Below the pieces are notes generated by a model. It was not told the origin of the DNA, did not search any database, and was given only the letters and a program-made list of their open reading frames with translations. The translations under genes were made by a program, and so were the position numbers. From contig JAALLF010000004.1 in assembly GCA_011087645.1 (NCBI GenBank), forward strand, positions 140,987-204,986: a stretch of 64,000 nt of DNA, in the 5' to 3' direction. This DNA is from Alphaproteobacteria bacterium (lineage in GTDB: Bacteria; Pseudomonadota; Alphaproteobacteria; UBA6615). Shown here in pieces: positions 1 to 12,104 of the stretch (position 1 is its first letter; the number at the start of each line of letters is the position of its first letter).

Positions 1-358
1 AGATGGTGTCGGTCGCAGTGCCGGGTATCAGGCGCAAGTATTTATTGCCCAACAGGCCTTCACTCGTCACGACCGCTTCGGTATCCGCCGGTAATTGAAC
101 ATCTGAACTCACGGTGAACAGGACCACCGCTTCGAAAGTGTTAGTGTCGAGTATGCGGTCGGTCACGGTGCCAACCTTCACCCCGCTGATACGCACATCG
201 CTGCCCACTTCAAGCCCACCAACCTTCAGGAACCGGGCCTCCAGGCCGACCCCCTCGACGGCGCCGACTTCCGTCGCCTGGAGCGCGAAAATTAGAAATC
301 CAGCGGCGACGACAATCACCAAGCCCCCCAGTAACGTTTCCACCATACTGCGCTTCAT
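1..358 (-). CDS. MlaD-like MCE-domain protein (3' end outside the window)
   Basis: The first 119 residues are present; the C-terminus lies beyond base 1. There is one N-terminal membrane helix (about residues 8-27), then an MCE domain with the typical SEGLLGNKY motif near residue 100. MlaD proteins are periplasmic, inner-membrane-anchored substrate-binding parts of the Mla ABC system that moves phospholipids between the two membranes. The ATG overlaps the stop of the upstream MCE gene by 4 bp (ATGA), which suggests translational coupling. The family is clear; the substrate is inferred from it. Confidence 0.85.
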   Translation of the reverse strand, partial: MKRSMVETLLGGLVIVVAAGFLIFALQATEVGAVEGVGLEARFLKVGGLEVGSDVRISGVKVGTVTDRILDTNTFEAVVLFTVSSDVQLPADTEAVVTSEGLLGNKYLRLIPGTATDTI

Positions 359-843
359 GGTTGGCTCTCCGTAGGTGCGTCAGCCGCTTTGCGGCGTGCT
401 TGTTTGGCCTGGCTGATGATCAATTCAAGCAAGTCTTCGAGGACCAACGAATCCTCGGTGAAGGCAATTTCCTGACCCTCGCCGATAACAGCGTCGCTAC
501 CGCCAATGTCCAGTTGGATGAATTTCTGGCCGAACAAGCCGTCGGTGACGATAGAAGCCGTCGCTTCGGCATCCAAAACCACATCGTTATCGATGTCCAA
601 CACTACGATGGCGCGGAAATTTTCATCGAGACGAAGCTCGGTTATCTGTCCCACAGGAACCCCCGCCGCGCGCACCATGCCACCGGTGCTCAGGCCATCG
701 GCCTGGCTGAACCGCGCCAAGATTTGGTAGCTCCCGTCCCTAAGACTGCCGGGGCCGAAGACCAGCACTACAATCAACACCAAGATCGCGACAATCCCGG
801 CGCCGATCCATGTTTCATATATTTCGCGTTTTGCAGCGTTCAT
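355..843 (-). CDS. MlaD-like MCE-domain protein, complete
   Basis: 162 residues. An N-terminal membrane helix (about residues 11-31, rich in I, V and L) precedes one MCE domain with the TDGLFGQKF version of the family motif. The length fits short MlaD proteins. It is the second of three minus-strand genes: 35 bp after the NDUFA12 gene and overlapping the next MCE gene by 4 bp. Two consecutive single-domain MCE genes could give a mixed MlaD hexamer; that is inference. The permease and ATPase genes of the system are not in the window. Confidence 0.85.
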   Translation of the reverse strand: MNAAKREIYETWIGAGIVAILVLIVVLVFGPGSLRDGSYQILARFSQADGLSTGGMVRAAGVPVGQITELRLDENFRAIVVLDIDNDVVLDAEATASIVTDGLFGQKFIQLDIGGSDAVIGEGQEIAFTEDSLVLEDLLELIISQAKQARRKAADAPTESQP

Positions 844-878
844 CTAAGTGCACGCGTTCCGCAGAAATCGTTGCGCCG

Positions 879-1232
879 CTATTGCGGGGTCCAAGGTTCG
901 TAGTCGCCGGTATTGCGCCGGCGTTTGCCGCCCCGCAATACGCTACCGGGCGGAACATAAGCCGCCCGGGTTCCAGTCAGATTGGGTACATGTTCCTTTT
1001 GCCACGCATGGCGACTGTCCGCGTCCAACGGCGCTTCGGTCATATAGTGCAACCATGCATGCCATTCGGGCGGCACCTTGCTGGCTTCGGGCGCGCCCTT
1101 ATAGACAACCCATCGTCGTTCGCGGCGGTAGCCGCTTCGGCCCCGACCCCGGTAATACCGGTTACCGAATGAGTCCTCACCGACCTTACTTCCGGCCACC
1201 CACGTCTTCAGCAATGTCCCGATAGTCGCCAT
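879..1232 (-). CDS. NDUFA12 family NADH:ubiquinone oxidoreductase accessory subunit
   Basis: 117 residues. The family pattern is visible: G.D.FGNRYY near residue 20, RRWVVYKG near residue 40, then PPEWHAWLHYMTEAP near residues 54-68. The protein is a bacterial homologue of mitochondrial complex I accessory subunit NDUFA12/B17.2, which binds the matrix arm. In alphaproteobacteria it is usually encoded apart from the nuo operon and often beside mlaD-type genes, as here. The basic, tryptophan-rich C-terminus is typical. It appears to be the first gene of the three-gene minus-strand unit. Confidence 0.9.
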   Translation of the reverse strand: MATIGTLLKTWVAGSKVGEDSFGNRYYRGRGRSGYRRERRWVVYKGAPEASKVPPEWHAWLHYMTEAPLDADSRHAWQKEHVPNLTGTRAAYVPPGSVLRGGKRRRNTGDYEPWTPQ

Positions 1233-1612
1233 AAGGCCCTATTCCGATCCTGTTAAAGGAACGCCGGCGCGGCGTCCGAGTCTCTGTATCGCGGCCGGAA
1301 TATTGCACCGGTCCCCTGTAACGTCCAGCCGCCACGACGCCGCAGCAAGCCTTCGAATCACATTAAAGCAATATCTAGATTTATGTACCATTTTGGTCAA
1401 AACACAAAATATAGTTGCGACGCGAATATGTAGTAGTATAGCTTAATATTCACCGACATGTAGTAGTGTGAGAACATAAGTGGTTTATCTGGCGTTGCGA
1501 CTCGGAGGCGGCTGCGAACGGTTGGGGGCTAAAACGAGAACCGACGCGGTTTACCTGGCTTAGTAAAGACGCGCCACCCCAAGGCAAGCGTCTGATATTT
1601 GGGGGTTTAAAC
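1233..1612 (+). promoter_or_regulatory. nrdJ upstream region with NrdR-box-like sites
   Basis: This 380-bp divergent intergenic stretch becomes AT-rich after about 1360. Two sites resemble the NrdR consensus acaCwAtATaTwGtgt: CAATATCTAG at 1369-1378 and ACACAAAATATAGTTG at 1402-1417. A 10-bp direct repeat, ATGTAGTAGT, lies at 1428-1437 and 1458-1467, exactly 30 bp apart, and overlaps weaker NrdR-like cores. NrdR represses ribonucleotide reductase genes. The two best boxes are 36 bp apart, not the usual near-31 bp, so the assignment is tentative. No B12 riboswitch core was recognised. Confidence 0.4.
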
Positions 1613-4600
1613 ATGCGGATCGAACGCCGCTTCACGGCTGATGGCGAGAGCCCGTATTCGGATATCTCGTTCCGCACGACGACCAGTGAAATTCGCAATC
1701 CGGATGGCTCGGTGGTTTTTTCCGCCACCGATATTACCGTGCCCGATGGCTGGAGCCAGGTGGCGTGCGATATCCTGGCGCAGAAGTATTTCCGTAAAGC
1801 CGGCGTGCCGTCCGCGCTTAAATCCGTGCCGGAAGACGATGTCCCGGAATTTCTGTGGCGGCGGGTTCCCGAGGAAAGCGCCGAATATGGCGCGGAGACC
1901 GACGCCCGCCAGGTGTTCGACCGGATGGCCGGCACCTGGGCCTACTGGGGCTGGAAGGGTGGCTATTTCGACGGCGAAGAAGACGCAAAAGCCTATGTCG
2001 ACGAAACCTGTTACATGCTGGCCGCGCAAATGGCGGCCCCCAACAGTCCGCAATGGTTCAACACCGGACTGCATTGGGCCTATGGCATCGACGGCCCCGG
2101 CCAAGGCCACCACTATGTCGACTACAAAACCGGCAAATTAACCCGCTCGAAAAGCGCCTACGAGCACCCGCAACCCCACGCCTGTTTCATCCAATCGATT
2201 TCCGACGATTTGGTCACCGACGGCGGCATCATGGATCTGTGGACCCGCGAAGCGCGGCTGTTCAAATACGGCTCGGGAACCGGCACCAACTTCTCCAACC
2301 TGCGCGGCTCCGGCGAACCGTTATCGGGCGGCGGCAAATCTTCGGGGCTGATGAGCTTCTTGAAAATCGGCGACCGCGCGGCCGGCGCCATCAAGTCTGG
2401 CGGCACGACGCGGCGCGCGGCAAAGATGGTGGTGGTTGATATAGACCATCCTGACATCGAAGAATTCATCGACTGGAAGGTGCTCGAAGAGCAAAAGGTC
2501 GCGGCCCTGGTTACCGGCTCGAAAATTTGTCGCACCCATTTGACCGCGATCATGGAGGCTTGCCATGAGCCGGAAGCGGCTGGCGCGGGCGACGAACGCT
2601 TCAACGCGGCGGAAAATCCAGTCTTAAAGCGCGCCATCCGGGCGGCGCGGCGCGAATTGGTGCCCGAGAATTACATCCACCGGGCCATTCAGTTCGCGCG
2701 CCAGGGCTACCGCGAAATGGCGTTCGACACCTATGACACGGATTGGGATTCAGAAGCCTACCGCACGGTTTCCGGGCAGAACTCCAACAATACGGTGCGT
2801 CTGACCGATGCGTTCCTGAAGGCCGTCGAGCAGGATGGCGCCTGGGAATTGCGCCAGCGCACCGACGGCGCCGTGGCCAAGAACGTGTCAGCGCGCGCAC
2901 TGTGGGAAAAGATCGGCGCAGCCGCCTGGTCGAGCGCCGACCCGGGCATTCAATTCGACACTACGATCAACGACTGGCACACCTGCCCGCAGTCGGGCCG
3001 CATCAACGCGTCTAACCCGTGTTCGGAATATATGTTCCTCGACGATACGGCGTGCAATCTGGCCTCGCTCAATCTGATTACCTTCCAGCGCGACGACGGC
3101 GCCATCGATGTCGAGGCCTACGAGCACGCTGTACGCTTGTGGACTCTCACGCTGGAGCTGTCGGTTCTGATGGCCCAGTTCCCCTCGAAGGAGATCGCCC
3201 GGCGCAGCTACGACTTCCGCACCCTGGGTCTTGGCTACGCGAATATCGGCGGCCTGCTGATGGCGTCGGGTATTGCCTATGACAGCAACGAAGGTCGCGC
3301 CTTGTGTGGCGCTTTAAGCGCGTTGATGACCGGCGCGGCCTATGCCACGTCTGCGGAAATCGCCGGTGAGATGGGTGCTTTCCCTGGATATGCCGACAAT
3401 GCTGACGACATGCTGAAGGTGATCCGCAACCACCGCCGCGCCGCGCACGGTAAGACGACAGGTTACGAAGATATCGCCATCGCCCCGGTGCCGCTCGACC
3501 GGAAGAGCGCGCCAGAGGGCGAATTGGTGGCCGCGGCTCGCGCGGCGTGGGATCGAGCGCTCACGCTGGGCGAACGCCACGGCTTCAGAAACGCCCAAAC
3601 CAGCGTCGTAGCCCCCACCGGAACCATCGGTCTGGTGATGGATTGTGATACGACCGGCATCGAGCCGGACTTCGCGCTCGTGAAGTTCAAGAAACTCGCC
3701 GGCGGCGGCTATTTCAAGATCATCAACCGCATGGTGCCCGATGCGCTGGTGGCTTTGGGATATGATGCCCAACAGGTGACCGAGATCGTGACCTACGCGG
3801 TCGGTCATGGCAGCCTGGAAAACGCCCCCTTTATCGACCATGAAACATTGGTCGAGATGGGCTTCGGCGAAGCACAAATCACCGCCATCGAAGAAGCGAT
3901 TCCGAACGCCTTCGACATCAAGTTTGCCTTCAACAAATGGACGTTGGGCGAGGCGTTTTGCACCGAGACCTTAGGCATACCGGCCGAGCAACTCGACGAT
4001 TACGCGTTCGATCTGCTGGGCCATCTGGGTTTCGACGCTGACCAAGTCGAAGCCGCGAACGTTCATGTCTGCGGCGCCATGACCCTGGAAGGAGCGCCCC
4101 ATATCAAGGATGAGCACCTACCGGTGTTCGATTGCGCCAACCCCTGCGGGCGGACCGGCAAGCGCTACCTGTCCGCCGAAAGTCATATTCGCATGATGGC
4201 CGCGGCGCAGCCCTTCATCAGCGGCGCGATCTCGAAAACCATCAACATGCCCAACGACGCCTCGGTCGAGGACTGCAAGAACGCCTATCAGCTTTCCTGG
4301 CAGCTCGGCCTGAAGGCCAACGCGCTGTATAGGGATGGCTCGAAACTAAGCCAGCCCTTGCAATCGCAAATCCTGGCGAACGACGATGAGGATGCCGCCG
4401 ACGCGATAGACGATATCGTCGACGCCCCGGCGTCCCGCCGGGCGGAAATGGTTGCCGAGCGGGTTGTCGAACGCGTGGTGGAGCGGGTCGTCGAACGCGA
4501 TGTCGACCGCAGCCGCCTGCCCGACCGGCGTAAAGGCTATACGCAGAAAGCTATCGTCGGCGGCCATAAGGTCTATCTGCGCACCGGCGAATATGACGAT

Positions 4601-5296
4601 GGGTCACTCGGCGAAGTCTTTCTCGACATGCACAAAGAAGGCGCCGCCTTCCGTTCGTTGATGAATAACTTCGCCATCGCCGTGTCGATTGGGCTGCAAT
4701 ATGGCGTACCGCTCGAGGAATTCGTCGACGCCTATACATTTACCCGCTTCGAACCCTCCGGCCCGGTCGAAGGCAACGACGCCATCAAAATGGCCAGCTC
4801 GATCCTCGATTATGTCTTCCGCGAACTGGCGATCAGCTATATGGGGCGCCACGATCTGGCCCATGTCGAGATCGATGATCTTGAGCCCGACACGATGGGC
4901 CGCGGCGAGGCCGACGAAGCCTTACAACCGACACCGTCACCCAGTGATTTCGCTGTGAGTAATGGGTATGTGCGCGGCAGCCTATCGGTCATCGAAGGTG
5001 GCCGTGTCGGCCCGGAAAGCGTGGGTCAGACGGAGATTGAAACCCAGTCGCAAGCGATTAGCGAAGCGACCGGCACCGACGGTGCTCAGCCCGAAGTGGT
5101 GACCTTGAGCCCAGCCGCCGGCAAACAGCTCGACCTGGAATATATAGTTCAAGAAGAACGTTCGGAGCGCATTCGAACCGCCCGCCTCAAGGGTTATGAA
5201 GGCGACGCGTGCACCGAGTGCGGCAACTTCACCATGGTAAGGAACGGAACATGCCTAAAATGCGACACCTGCGGCACAACAAGCGGGTGTAGCTGA
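1613..5296 (+). CDS. nrdJ: Class II (adenosylcobalamin-dependent) ribonucleotide reductase
   Basis: 1227 residues, the usual size for the long alphaproteobacterial NrdJ. It makes deoxyribonucleotides with or without oxygen, using B12 to form the thiyl radical. Visible parts are an N-terminal class II domain, the large catalytic barrel with the NPCSE motif (N468, C470, E472), and an APTGTIG motif near residue 668. A charged VVERVVER repeat linker near residue 950 leads to a TSCPD domain (about 985-1090). The tail is cysteine-rich (CTEC, CLKCDTC, final C.), presumably the redox shuttle. A GGGGG stretch precedes the ATG. A strong terminator follows. Confidence 0.97.
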   Translation: MRIERRFTADGESPYSDISFRTTTSEIRNPDGSVVFSATDITVPDGWSQVACDILAQKYFRKAGVPSALKSVPEDDVPEFLWRRVPEESAEYGAETDARQVFDRMAGTWAYWGWKGGYFDGEEDAKAYVDETCYMLAAQMAAPNSPQWFNTGLHWAYGIDGPGQGHHYVDYKTGKLTRSKSAYEHPQPHACFIQSISDDLVTDGGIMDLWTREARLFKYGSGTGTNFSNLRGSGEPLSGGGKSSGLMSFLKIGDRAAGAIKSGGTTRRAAKMVVVDIDHPDIEEFIDWKVLEEQKVAALVTGSKICRTHLTAIMEACHEPEAAGAGDERFNAAENPVLKRAIRAARRELVPENYIHRAIQFARQGYREMAFDTYDTDWDSEAYRTVSGQNSNNTVRLTDAFLKAVEQDGAWELRQRTDGAVAKNVSARALWEKIGAAAWSSADPGIQFDTTINDWHTCPQSGRINASNPCSEYMFLDDTACNLASLNLITFQRDDGAIDVEAYEHAVRLWTLTLELSVLMAQFPSKEIARRSYDFRTLGLGYANIGGLLMASGIAYDSNEGRALCGALSALMTGAAYATSAEIAGEMGAFPGYADNADDMLKVIRNHRRAAHGKTTGYEDIAIAPVPLDRKSAPEGELVAAARAAWDRALTLGERHGFRNAQTSVVAPTGTIGLVMDCDTTGIEPDFALVKFKKLAGGGYFKIINRMVPDALVALGYDAQQVTEIVTYAVGHGSLENAPFIDHETLVEMGFGEAQITAIEEAIPNAFDIKFAFNKWTLGEAFCTETLGIPAEQLDDYAFDLLGHLGFDADQVEAANVHVCGAMTLEGAPHIKDEHLPVFDCANPCGRTGKRYLSAESHIRMMAAAQPFISGAISKTINMPNDASVEDCKNAYQLSWQLGLKANALYRDGSKLSQPLQSQILANDDEDAADAIDDIVDAPASRRAEMVAERVVERVVERVVERDVDRSRLPDRRKGYTQKAIVGGHKVYLRTGEYDDGSLGEVFLDMHKEGAAFRSLMNNFAIAVSIGLQYGVPLEEFVDAYTFTRFEPSGPVEGNDAIKMASSILDYVFRELAISYMGRHDLAHVEIDDLEPDTMGRGEADEALQPTPSPSDFAVSNGYVRGSLSVIEGGRVGPESVGQTEIETQSQAISEATGTDGAQPEVVTLSPAAGKQLDLEYIVQEERSERIRTARLKGYEGDACTECGNFTMVRNGTCLKCDTCGTTSGCS

Positions 5297-5389
5297 CGAG
5301 ATTCGAGCCGGACTGGACATGTTCCCGCTCGAATAGCGGCCCCGCGCCCACTCTCTCCCGGGCGCCGGGCCACTCTCCTCCCTGACCTT

Positions 5390-5421
5390 GGGGTGTGCAT
5401 TCGTGCACACCCCATTTTTTT
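5390..5421 (+). terminator. Rho-independent terminator after nrdJ
   Basis: A perfect 10-bp stem GGGGTGTGCA / TGCACACCCC closes on a TTCG tetraloop (5400-5403) and is followed by ATTTTTTT. It lies about 95 bp after the nrdJ stop and before the RidA gene. Confidence 0.93.
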
Positions 5422-5480
5422 GCTCCAGCGCGGCGATGTTCTTTATGATATAGCGACAAAAAATAGCAGGGGAGTGACAA

Positions 5481-5948
5481 ATGGCCGGCACGGTAGATAA
5501 ACGACTAAGCGAATTGGGCATCGAGCTGCCGCCGGCCAACGCGCCTGTCGCCAATTATGTTCCCTTCGTGCGAACCGGAAATCTGCTGTTCATCTCTGGA
5601 CAGATCCCCATGGTCGACGGCAAGCCAGGTTTTATCGGCATTGTTGGCGTGGACTTCAGCGTGGAAGACGGCGCCGCGGCGGCGCGCACCTGTGCCCTGT
5701 CCATAATTGCCCAGGCGCGCGAGGCGCTGGGTGGCGATCTGGACCGGGTCGCGCGGTGCGTGAAGCTCACCGGCTTCGTCGCCAGCACAGCTGATTTCGG
5801 CGACCATCCGAAAGTGGTCAACGGCGCCTCCGATCTCATGGTCGACGTGTTCGGCGATGCCGGGCGCCACGCCCGCGCGGCGGTCGGCATGACGTCGCTG
5901 CCGCTGGGGGTTGCCGTCGAGGTCGAAGCCATCTTCGAGGTGAACTGA
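5481..5948 (+). CDS. RidA (YjgF/UK114) family protein
   Basis: 155 residues, a normal RidA-family length. The family fold is recognisable from LLFISGQIP near residue 35, the central VDFSVEDGAAAARTCA stretch, and the C-terminal RAAVGMTSLPLGVAVEVEAIFEV block, which includes the arginine used by true RidA deaminases. Members hydrolyse reactive enamines/imines in the cytoplasm; this longer subgroup is less well defined, so the substrate is unknown. A good ribosome site (GGGGAG) precedes the ATG. The CDF gene starts 26 bp downstream. Confidence 0.9.
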   Translation: MAGTVDKRLSELGIELPPANAPVANYVPFVRTGNLLFISGQIPMVDGKPGFIGIVGVDFSVEDGAAAARTCALSIIAQAREALGGDLDRVARCVKLTGFVASTADFGDHPKVVNGASDLMVDVFGDAGRHARAAVGMTSLPLGVAVEVEAIFEVN

Positions 5949-5974
5949 CATCGTTAATCCACGGGTCCACTGAC

Positions 5975-6874
5975 GTGCACCACGACCATCACCACCACGG
6001 TATGGCATCCGCTTTCGGCGGCGATCGACGTTTGATCATCGCCATTAGCGTCAATGTCCTGCTGACAGTCGCCCAGATCATCGGCGGCGTGTTCGCCGGA
6101 AGCCTGGCCTTGATCGCCGACGCCATCCACAATCTCAGCGACGCGGCGGCTTTAGCCATTGCACTGATTGCACGGCGCATCGCCCGCGTTCCAGCGGACG
6201 ACGATCACACGTTCGGTCATGGCCGCGCCGAATTGATCGGCGCGGTGTTCAATCTGTCCTGGCTGATATTCATCGGGCTATTTTTGATCGTCGAAGCAAT
6301 CAAACGCCTGCTCGACCCGCAACCGGTTGAAGGCTGGACCGTTGTCGTGGTCGCTGGAATCGCCCTGGCTGTCGATATCTGGACGGTCTTTCTGACCTAT
6401 CGAATGGCGAAAGACAGCATGAATATCCGCGCCGCCTTCATCCATAATCTTTCCGATGCGTTGGCGTCGCTCGGCGTGATTGTCGGCGGCGTGCTGATCC
6501 TCACCTTCGACTGGCATTTTGTGGACGCAATCGTCACTCTGGCGATCGCCGGCTATATATTGGCCCATGCCGGCATGGAAATTCCCAAGGCCATCCACAT
6601 TCTGATGCAAGGCGTGCCACGAGATTTGGATGTCGCCGAGGTGACAGCGGATCTGCAAGGGGTCGACGGCGTTATCGAAATTCGCCATGTGCATATTTGG
6701 CATATCGACGAACATCGCCGCTCCTTCGAGGCGCATATCCTGGTTGACGGCCCAGCCGACATGGAACCGGTCAAACTTGCCTTGCGAAAACGCCTGGCGG
6801 ACGATTTCGATATTACCCACTCCACTCTCGAATTCGAGTTCGAGACGCGTTATCCGCAAATTAGCGAAACCTAG
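5975..6874 (+). CDS. Cation diffusion facilitator transporter (zinc type)
   Basis: 299 residues with about six membrane helices and a C-terminal cytoplasmic metal-binding domain (from about residue 208, with HVHIWHIDEH). The zinc-site signatures are present: H52-x3-D56 in TM2 and H157-x3-D161 in TM5. An N-terminal HHDHHHH cluster is typical of ZitB/CzcD-like zinc exporters. Such proteins exchange cytoplasmic Zn(II) or related metals for protons. I take the GTG at 5975 as the start because it includes the histidine cluster; an in-frame ATG at 6002 would lose it. It is a short step downstream of the RidA gene, so the two may be co-transcribed. Confidence 0.93.
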   Translation: MHHDHHHHGMASAFGGDRRLIIAISVNVLLTVAQIIGGVFAGSLALIADAIHNLSDAAALAIALIARRIARVPADDDHTFGHGRAELIGAVFNLSWLIFIGLFLIVEAIKRLLDPQPVEGWTVVVVAGIALAVDIWTVFLTYRMAKDSMNIRAAFIHNLSDALASLGVIVGGVLILTFDWHFVDAIVTLAIAGYILAHAGMEIPKAIHILMQGVPRDLDVAEVTADLQGVDGVIEIRHVHIWHIDEHRRSFEAHILVDGPADMEPVKLALRKRLADDFDITHSTLEFEFETRYPQISET

Positions 6875-6875
6875 C

Positions 6876-6899
6876 GGCCCATGCGGCAATGGGCCTCTT
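6876..6899 (+). terminator. Possible terminator after the CDF gene
   Basis: A 7-bp stem GGCCCAT / ATGGGCC with a 6-nt loop starts 2 bp after the stop codon. The trailing T-tract is poor (TCTT), so termination may be weak. Confidence 0.4.
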
Positions 6900-6961
6900 G
6901 GCGCGCGCACTGATCACGCCTACTCTGACAGACCAAATTCAACCTTCTGAGCAGTTCGCCA

Positions 6962-8122
6962 ATGCCCGACGGAAATGGCACCGTTACAGCGCGGGTCATC
7001 GAAAACATCGCCGACATTCCGGCGGATGTGTGGGAAGCGTTAGCCGGTCCCGATAACCCCTTCGTCAGCCACGCCTTCTTGCTGGCGTTGGAAGAGACCG
7101 GTTGCGCCACGCAACAGGCCGGCTGGCTGCCCCATCACATTGTGGTGGAGGATGAAAATAGCGAGATCATCGCCGCCGCGCCGCTTTATCTGAAAAGCCA
7201 TTCCCAGGGCGAGTATGTGTTCGACCATGGCTGGGCCCATGCCTGGGAGCGCGCCGGCGGCCATTACTATCCCAAATTACAGGTTTCGGCGCCCTTCTCG
7301 CCGGTCGGCGGCCCGCGGCTGTTAGCGGGCACGGCCCCGGACAGCGACGATTCACGCCTCACCCTGTTGCGGGCACTGGAGACCGTGTGCGCGCGAATGG
7401 AACTGTCGTCGGTGCATGTCACCTTCTCGACCGAGCATGAATGGAACCTGATGGGTGCGGCCGGCTGGATTCAGCGCATCGGCCGGCAATTTCATTGGCA
7501 TAACCGCGGCTATGAGACATTCGACGATTTCCTCGGCGAACTCACCAGCCGCAAGCGTAAATCGATCCGCAAGGAACGCCGGGCCATCGCCGACCAGGGC
7601 CTGACCGCGCGCCCCTATGTGGGAGACGATATTCGGCCAGAACATTGGGATGCGTTTTACCGCTTCTATGTGGACACCTACGACCGCAAATGGGGTTATC
7701 CCTACCTCACCCGCGAATTTTTCGAGGTCGCGCAAGACCGTCTCGGCGACCGTATCGTGCTGATGATCGCCGAACTGGAAGAGTTGCCGGTCGCCGGCGC
7801 GCTTAACCTACGCGGCAGCGACGCGTTGTTCGGGCGTAATTGGGGTTGCCGCGACGACTATCCGTTCCTGCATTTCGAGACCTGCTACTACCAGGCCATC
7901 GATTTCGCCATCGAACATAAGCTAGGCCGTGTCGAGGCCGGCACCCAAGGCCCTCACAAGGTGCAGCGCGGTTATGAGCCGGTCGAAACCTATAGCGGCC
8001 ATTACATTCCCAACGAATCCTTCCGCGACGCGGTCGAACAGTTTTGCCGCGAAGAAAAGCGCGAAGTGGAATGGGAAATCGAGGCGATGGCCGAGCGCTC
8101 GCCCTACCGGCAAGCGGAGTAA
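6962..8122 (+). CDS. FemAB/GNAT-like acyltransferase family protein (DUF482)
   Basis: 386 residues, matching the COG3146/DUF482 group of GNAT-fold proteins related to FemAB peptidyltransferases. Typical blocks are NPFVSHAFL near residue 36, SPVGGPR near residue 115, the basic SRKRKSIRKERR stretch near residue 200, and a C-terminal GRVEAGTQGPHKVQRGYEPVET block. It is soluble, with no signal peptide. Family members are often suspected of aminoacyl or acetyl transfer in cell-envelope metabolism, but the substrate is unknown. Repeat DNA follows it and it converges on clpA. Confidence 0.85.
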   Translation: MPDGNGTVTARVIENIADIPADVWEALAGPDNPFVSHAFLLALEETGCATQQAGWLPHHIVVEDENSEIIAAAPLYLKSHSQGEYVFDHGWAHAWERAGGHYYPKLQVSAPFSPVGGPRLLAGTAPDSDDSRLTLLRALETVCARMELSSVHVTFSTEHEWNLMGAAGWIQRIGRQFHWHNRGYETFDDFLGELTSRKRKSIRKERRAIADQGLTARPYVGDDIRPEHWDAFYRFYVDTYDRKWGYPYLTREFFEVAQDRLGDRIVLMIAELEELPVAGALNLRGSDALFGRNWGCRDDYPFLHFETCYYQAIDFAIEHKLGRVEAGTQGPHKVQRGYEPVETYSGHYIPNESFRDAVEQFCREEKREVEWEIEAMAERSPYRQAE

Positions 8123-8170
8123 GGGTGTCTGCAGTCTAAATCGCGTTATTCAGATGAAATCTGTTGTTTC

Positions 8171-8367
8171 GCAAAGCCCCTCTCCTTGAGGGAGAGGGGT
8201 TGGGGTGCTGAGGCCGGACCGTCGCGCCAGTGGCGCGGCGTAAGCCGGACGAAGATAAATAACAAAAACTGCGGGGTAACTTTCGCCGCGCTGTTGCGCG
8301 ACGGTTCACCCCACAGCCCCTCACCCGCTCGCGTTCGCTCGCCACCCTCTCCCGCCGGGAGAGGGTT
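8171..8367. repeat. Dispersed palindromic (REP-like) element, copy 1
   Basis: Left unit 8171-8207 forms the hairpin CCCCTCTCC-ttga-GGGAGAGGGG followed by TTGGGGTG. Right unit 8317-8367 has CCCCTCACC, GCTCGCGTTCGCTCGCC and the hairpin CCCTCTCCCgccGGGAGAGGG. The element fills the gap between two convergent genes, and its hairpins could stop transcription from both sides. A second copy, in the opposite orientation, is at 33954-34085. The central 109 bp (8208-8316) has further inverted GCGCGGCG-type repeats. Confidence 0.85.
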
Positions 8368-8401
8368 AAATGCCAGCCGTACAATGTCGGGTACTAATTG
8401 C

Positions 8402-10735
<2,334 letters not shown>

Positions 10736-10803
10736 ATCCGGCGACTACCTCTGCCGATGGGGCCTATATGACCCGGGCGAAACCATCTAACGCCCGGCGT
10801 TTG

Positions 10804-11184
10804 TTAATCTTTTTCCAACGTACATTGAAGAGGGTGCTGATTTTCGCGGGCATAGTCAACGACTTGCGTAACTTTGGTCTCGGCGATCTCATAGGTGTAG
10901 ATGCCGCAAACCCCCACACCCTTTTGGTGAACATGCAACATGATACGCACGGCCTCATCGCCCTGCTTGCTGAAAAAACGCTCCAAAACCTCGACCACGA
11001 ACTCCATCGGCGTGTAATCGTCGTTTAACAGCAACACCTTATACATTGCCGGTTTCTGGGTCTTCGAGCGGGTCTTGGTGGCGATTCCGGTTTGCTCGCC
11101 CCCCTTACCGCCCACAGCATCATCGCCGTCGTCGTCGCTCTGGCCAACAATCGGTTGCGATATGTCTTGATATAAGTCCAACAT
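10804..11184 (-). CDS. clpS: ClpS adaptor of the ClpAP protease
   Basis: 126 residues. After a roughly 45-residue polar N-terminal extension comes the ClpS core: [24 protein letters not shown] (split here as YKVLLLNDD and [11 protein letters not shown]), then MLHVHQKG and [13 protein letters not shown]. ClpS recognises N-degron substrates (bulky N-terminal residues) and delivers them to ClpA. The LNDDYTPM motif forms the binding pocket. It is directly upstream of clpA, the usual operon order. Confidence 0.96.
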   Translation of the reverse strand: MLDLYQDISQPIVGQSDDDGDDAVGGKGGEQTGIATKTRSKTQKPAMYKVLLLNDDYTPMEFVVEVLERFFSKQGDEAVRIMLHVHQKGVGVCGIYTYEIAETKVTQVVDYARENQHPLQCTLEKD

Positions 11185-11340
11185 GTTATTGATATTGCTG
11201 CATATATGAGGCGTGGCATACTTGTTTAGAGAATCACTATTTTAAACAATGCCCCGCGTCGGGGAAACGCCCAAAATCCAGTTTATCCGCAAACCTATGT
11301 GAGGCCTGATAACCCCAAGGGCAAGGTGACGGCCTTGTGG

Positions 11341-11378
11341 AGAACAAGAAAACCCGGCCGGATTGCTCCGGCCGGGTT
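11341..11378 (-). terminator. Terminator of the phasin gene
   Basis: A perfect 12-bp stem, AACCCGGCCGGA / TCCGGCCGGGTT with a 4-nt loop, occupies 11351-11378. Read on the minus strand it is followed by TTCTTGTTCT. It sits about 30 bp past the phasin stop. Confidence 0.88.
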
Positions 11379-11407
11379 CGCTAATCGCCCGCGTAGGGGG
11401 GAGGAAG

Positions 11408-11941
11408 TTACGCGGTGATCGGTTTGGCGAACTTCTCGACAGCAGCGTTAACCTGCTTGCTGATCGGCGCCGAGGCCTTGGTGCCCAGCTCGGTCGACAT
11501 GTCCTGCAGTTTAGCGCTCTCGGCGACAAAGCCATCGAACGCTGTTTTGGCCCATTCGGCCTGCAGATCGAGCGCGTCTTGCACGCTTGTCACCGCGAAC
11601 AGCTTCTGCGCCACTGCAATGTTCTTCTCCGCCGCGGCTTGCGCGTAGGTGGCGATCTCCTGGCCCAATTCCTCGACGCCCTTGGCGACGATGTTGGACG
11701 AAGCAACCACGGCTTCAACGGTCTCTTTGTTGAAGTCAGCCAGCTCGTCATAGCCCTGGAAGGCAAACTCGTTGACCTTGTCGAGCTGTTCCTTGGTGTT
11801 GGCGTAGGCCTGCTCATAGCCCTGGGTCAACGCCTCGGCGCCAGCCTTCGCGGCTTCTTCGAATTTCTTCTGTTGCGCAGCCGCGGTGGCCTCGAGGGTC
11901 GCGTTGGCTTTGGCGGTACCATTCTTTTTAGCGGTCGTCAT
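11408..11941 (-). CDS. Phasin family protein
   Basis: 177 residues, rich in A, E, K and Q, almost wholly helical, with no cysteine and no signal peptide. The central block matches phasin_2 proteins: QGYDELADFNKETVEAVVASSNIVAKGVEELGQEI. Phasins coat polyhydroxyalkanoate granules. The N-terminal tract is K/A-rich. It is a single-gene unit with its own terminator. Three TGC-N3-GCA sites upstream fit control by the PHA-responsive repressor PhaR (inference). No pha synthesis genes are in the window. Confidence 0.92.
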   Translation of the reverse strand: MTTAKKNGTAKANATLEATAAAQQKKFEEAAKAGAEALTQGYEQAYANTKEQLDKVNEFAFQGYDELADFNKETVEAVVASSNIVAKGVEELGQEIATYAQAAAEKNIAVAQKLFAVTSVQDALDLQAEWAKTAFDGFVAESAKLQDMSTELGTKASAPISKQVNAAVEKFAKPITA

Positions 11942-11965
11942 GGTGCGGTCTCCGTTTCGTCAATG

Positions 11966-12104
11966 TTGCGGCGCAATAAAATAAAGCCCGTATTTTCAAT
12001 GCGTTCCGCCGAAAGTTATTGTCTCACCGCCAAATGCTGCGGTGCAACATGACGCTAATATCGGGGTTAACCATGCCAATGTCAAGGAATTATATTGCAG
12101 TGCA
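11966..12104 (-). promoter_or_regulatory. Three PhaR-like boxes upstream of the phasin gene
   Basis: TGC-N3-GCA occurs three times in the 309-bp gap: TTGCGGCGCAA at 11966-11976 (a perfect palindrome), CTGCGGTGCAA at 12037-12047 and TTGCAGTGCAC at 12095-12105. PhaR of PHA-producing alphaproteobacteria binds CTGC-N3/4-GCAG-type sequences before phasin genes. The nearest site is 25 bp before the phasin ATG. Nothing else coding was seen in this gap. Confidence 0.5.

Noticed and set aside
1240..1612. Possible cobalamin riboswitch before the B12-dependent reductase gene
   Set aside because: No B12-box-like core or conserved folded arms could be recognised; the AT-rich blocks fit NrdR sites better.
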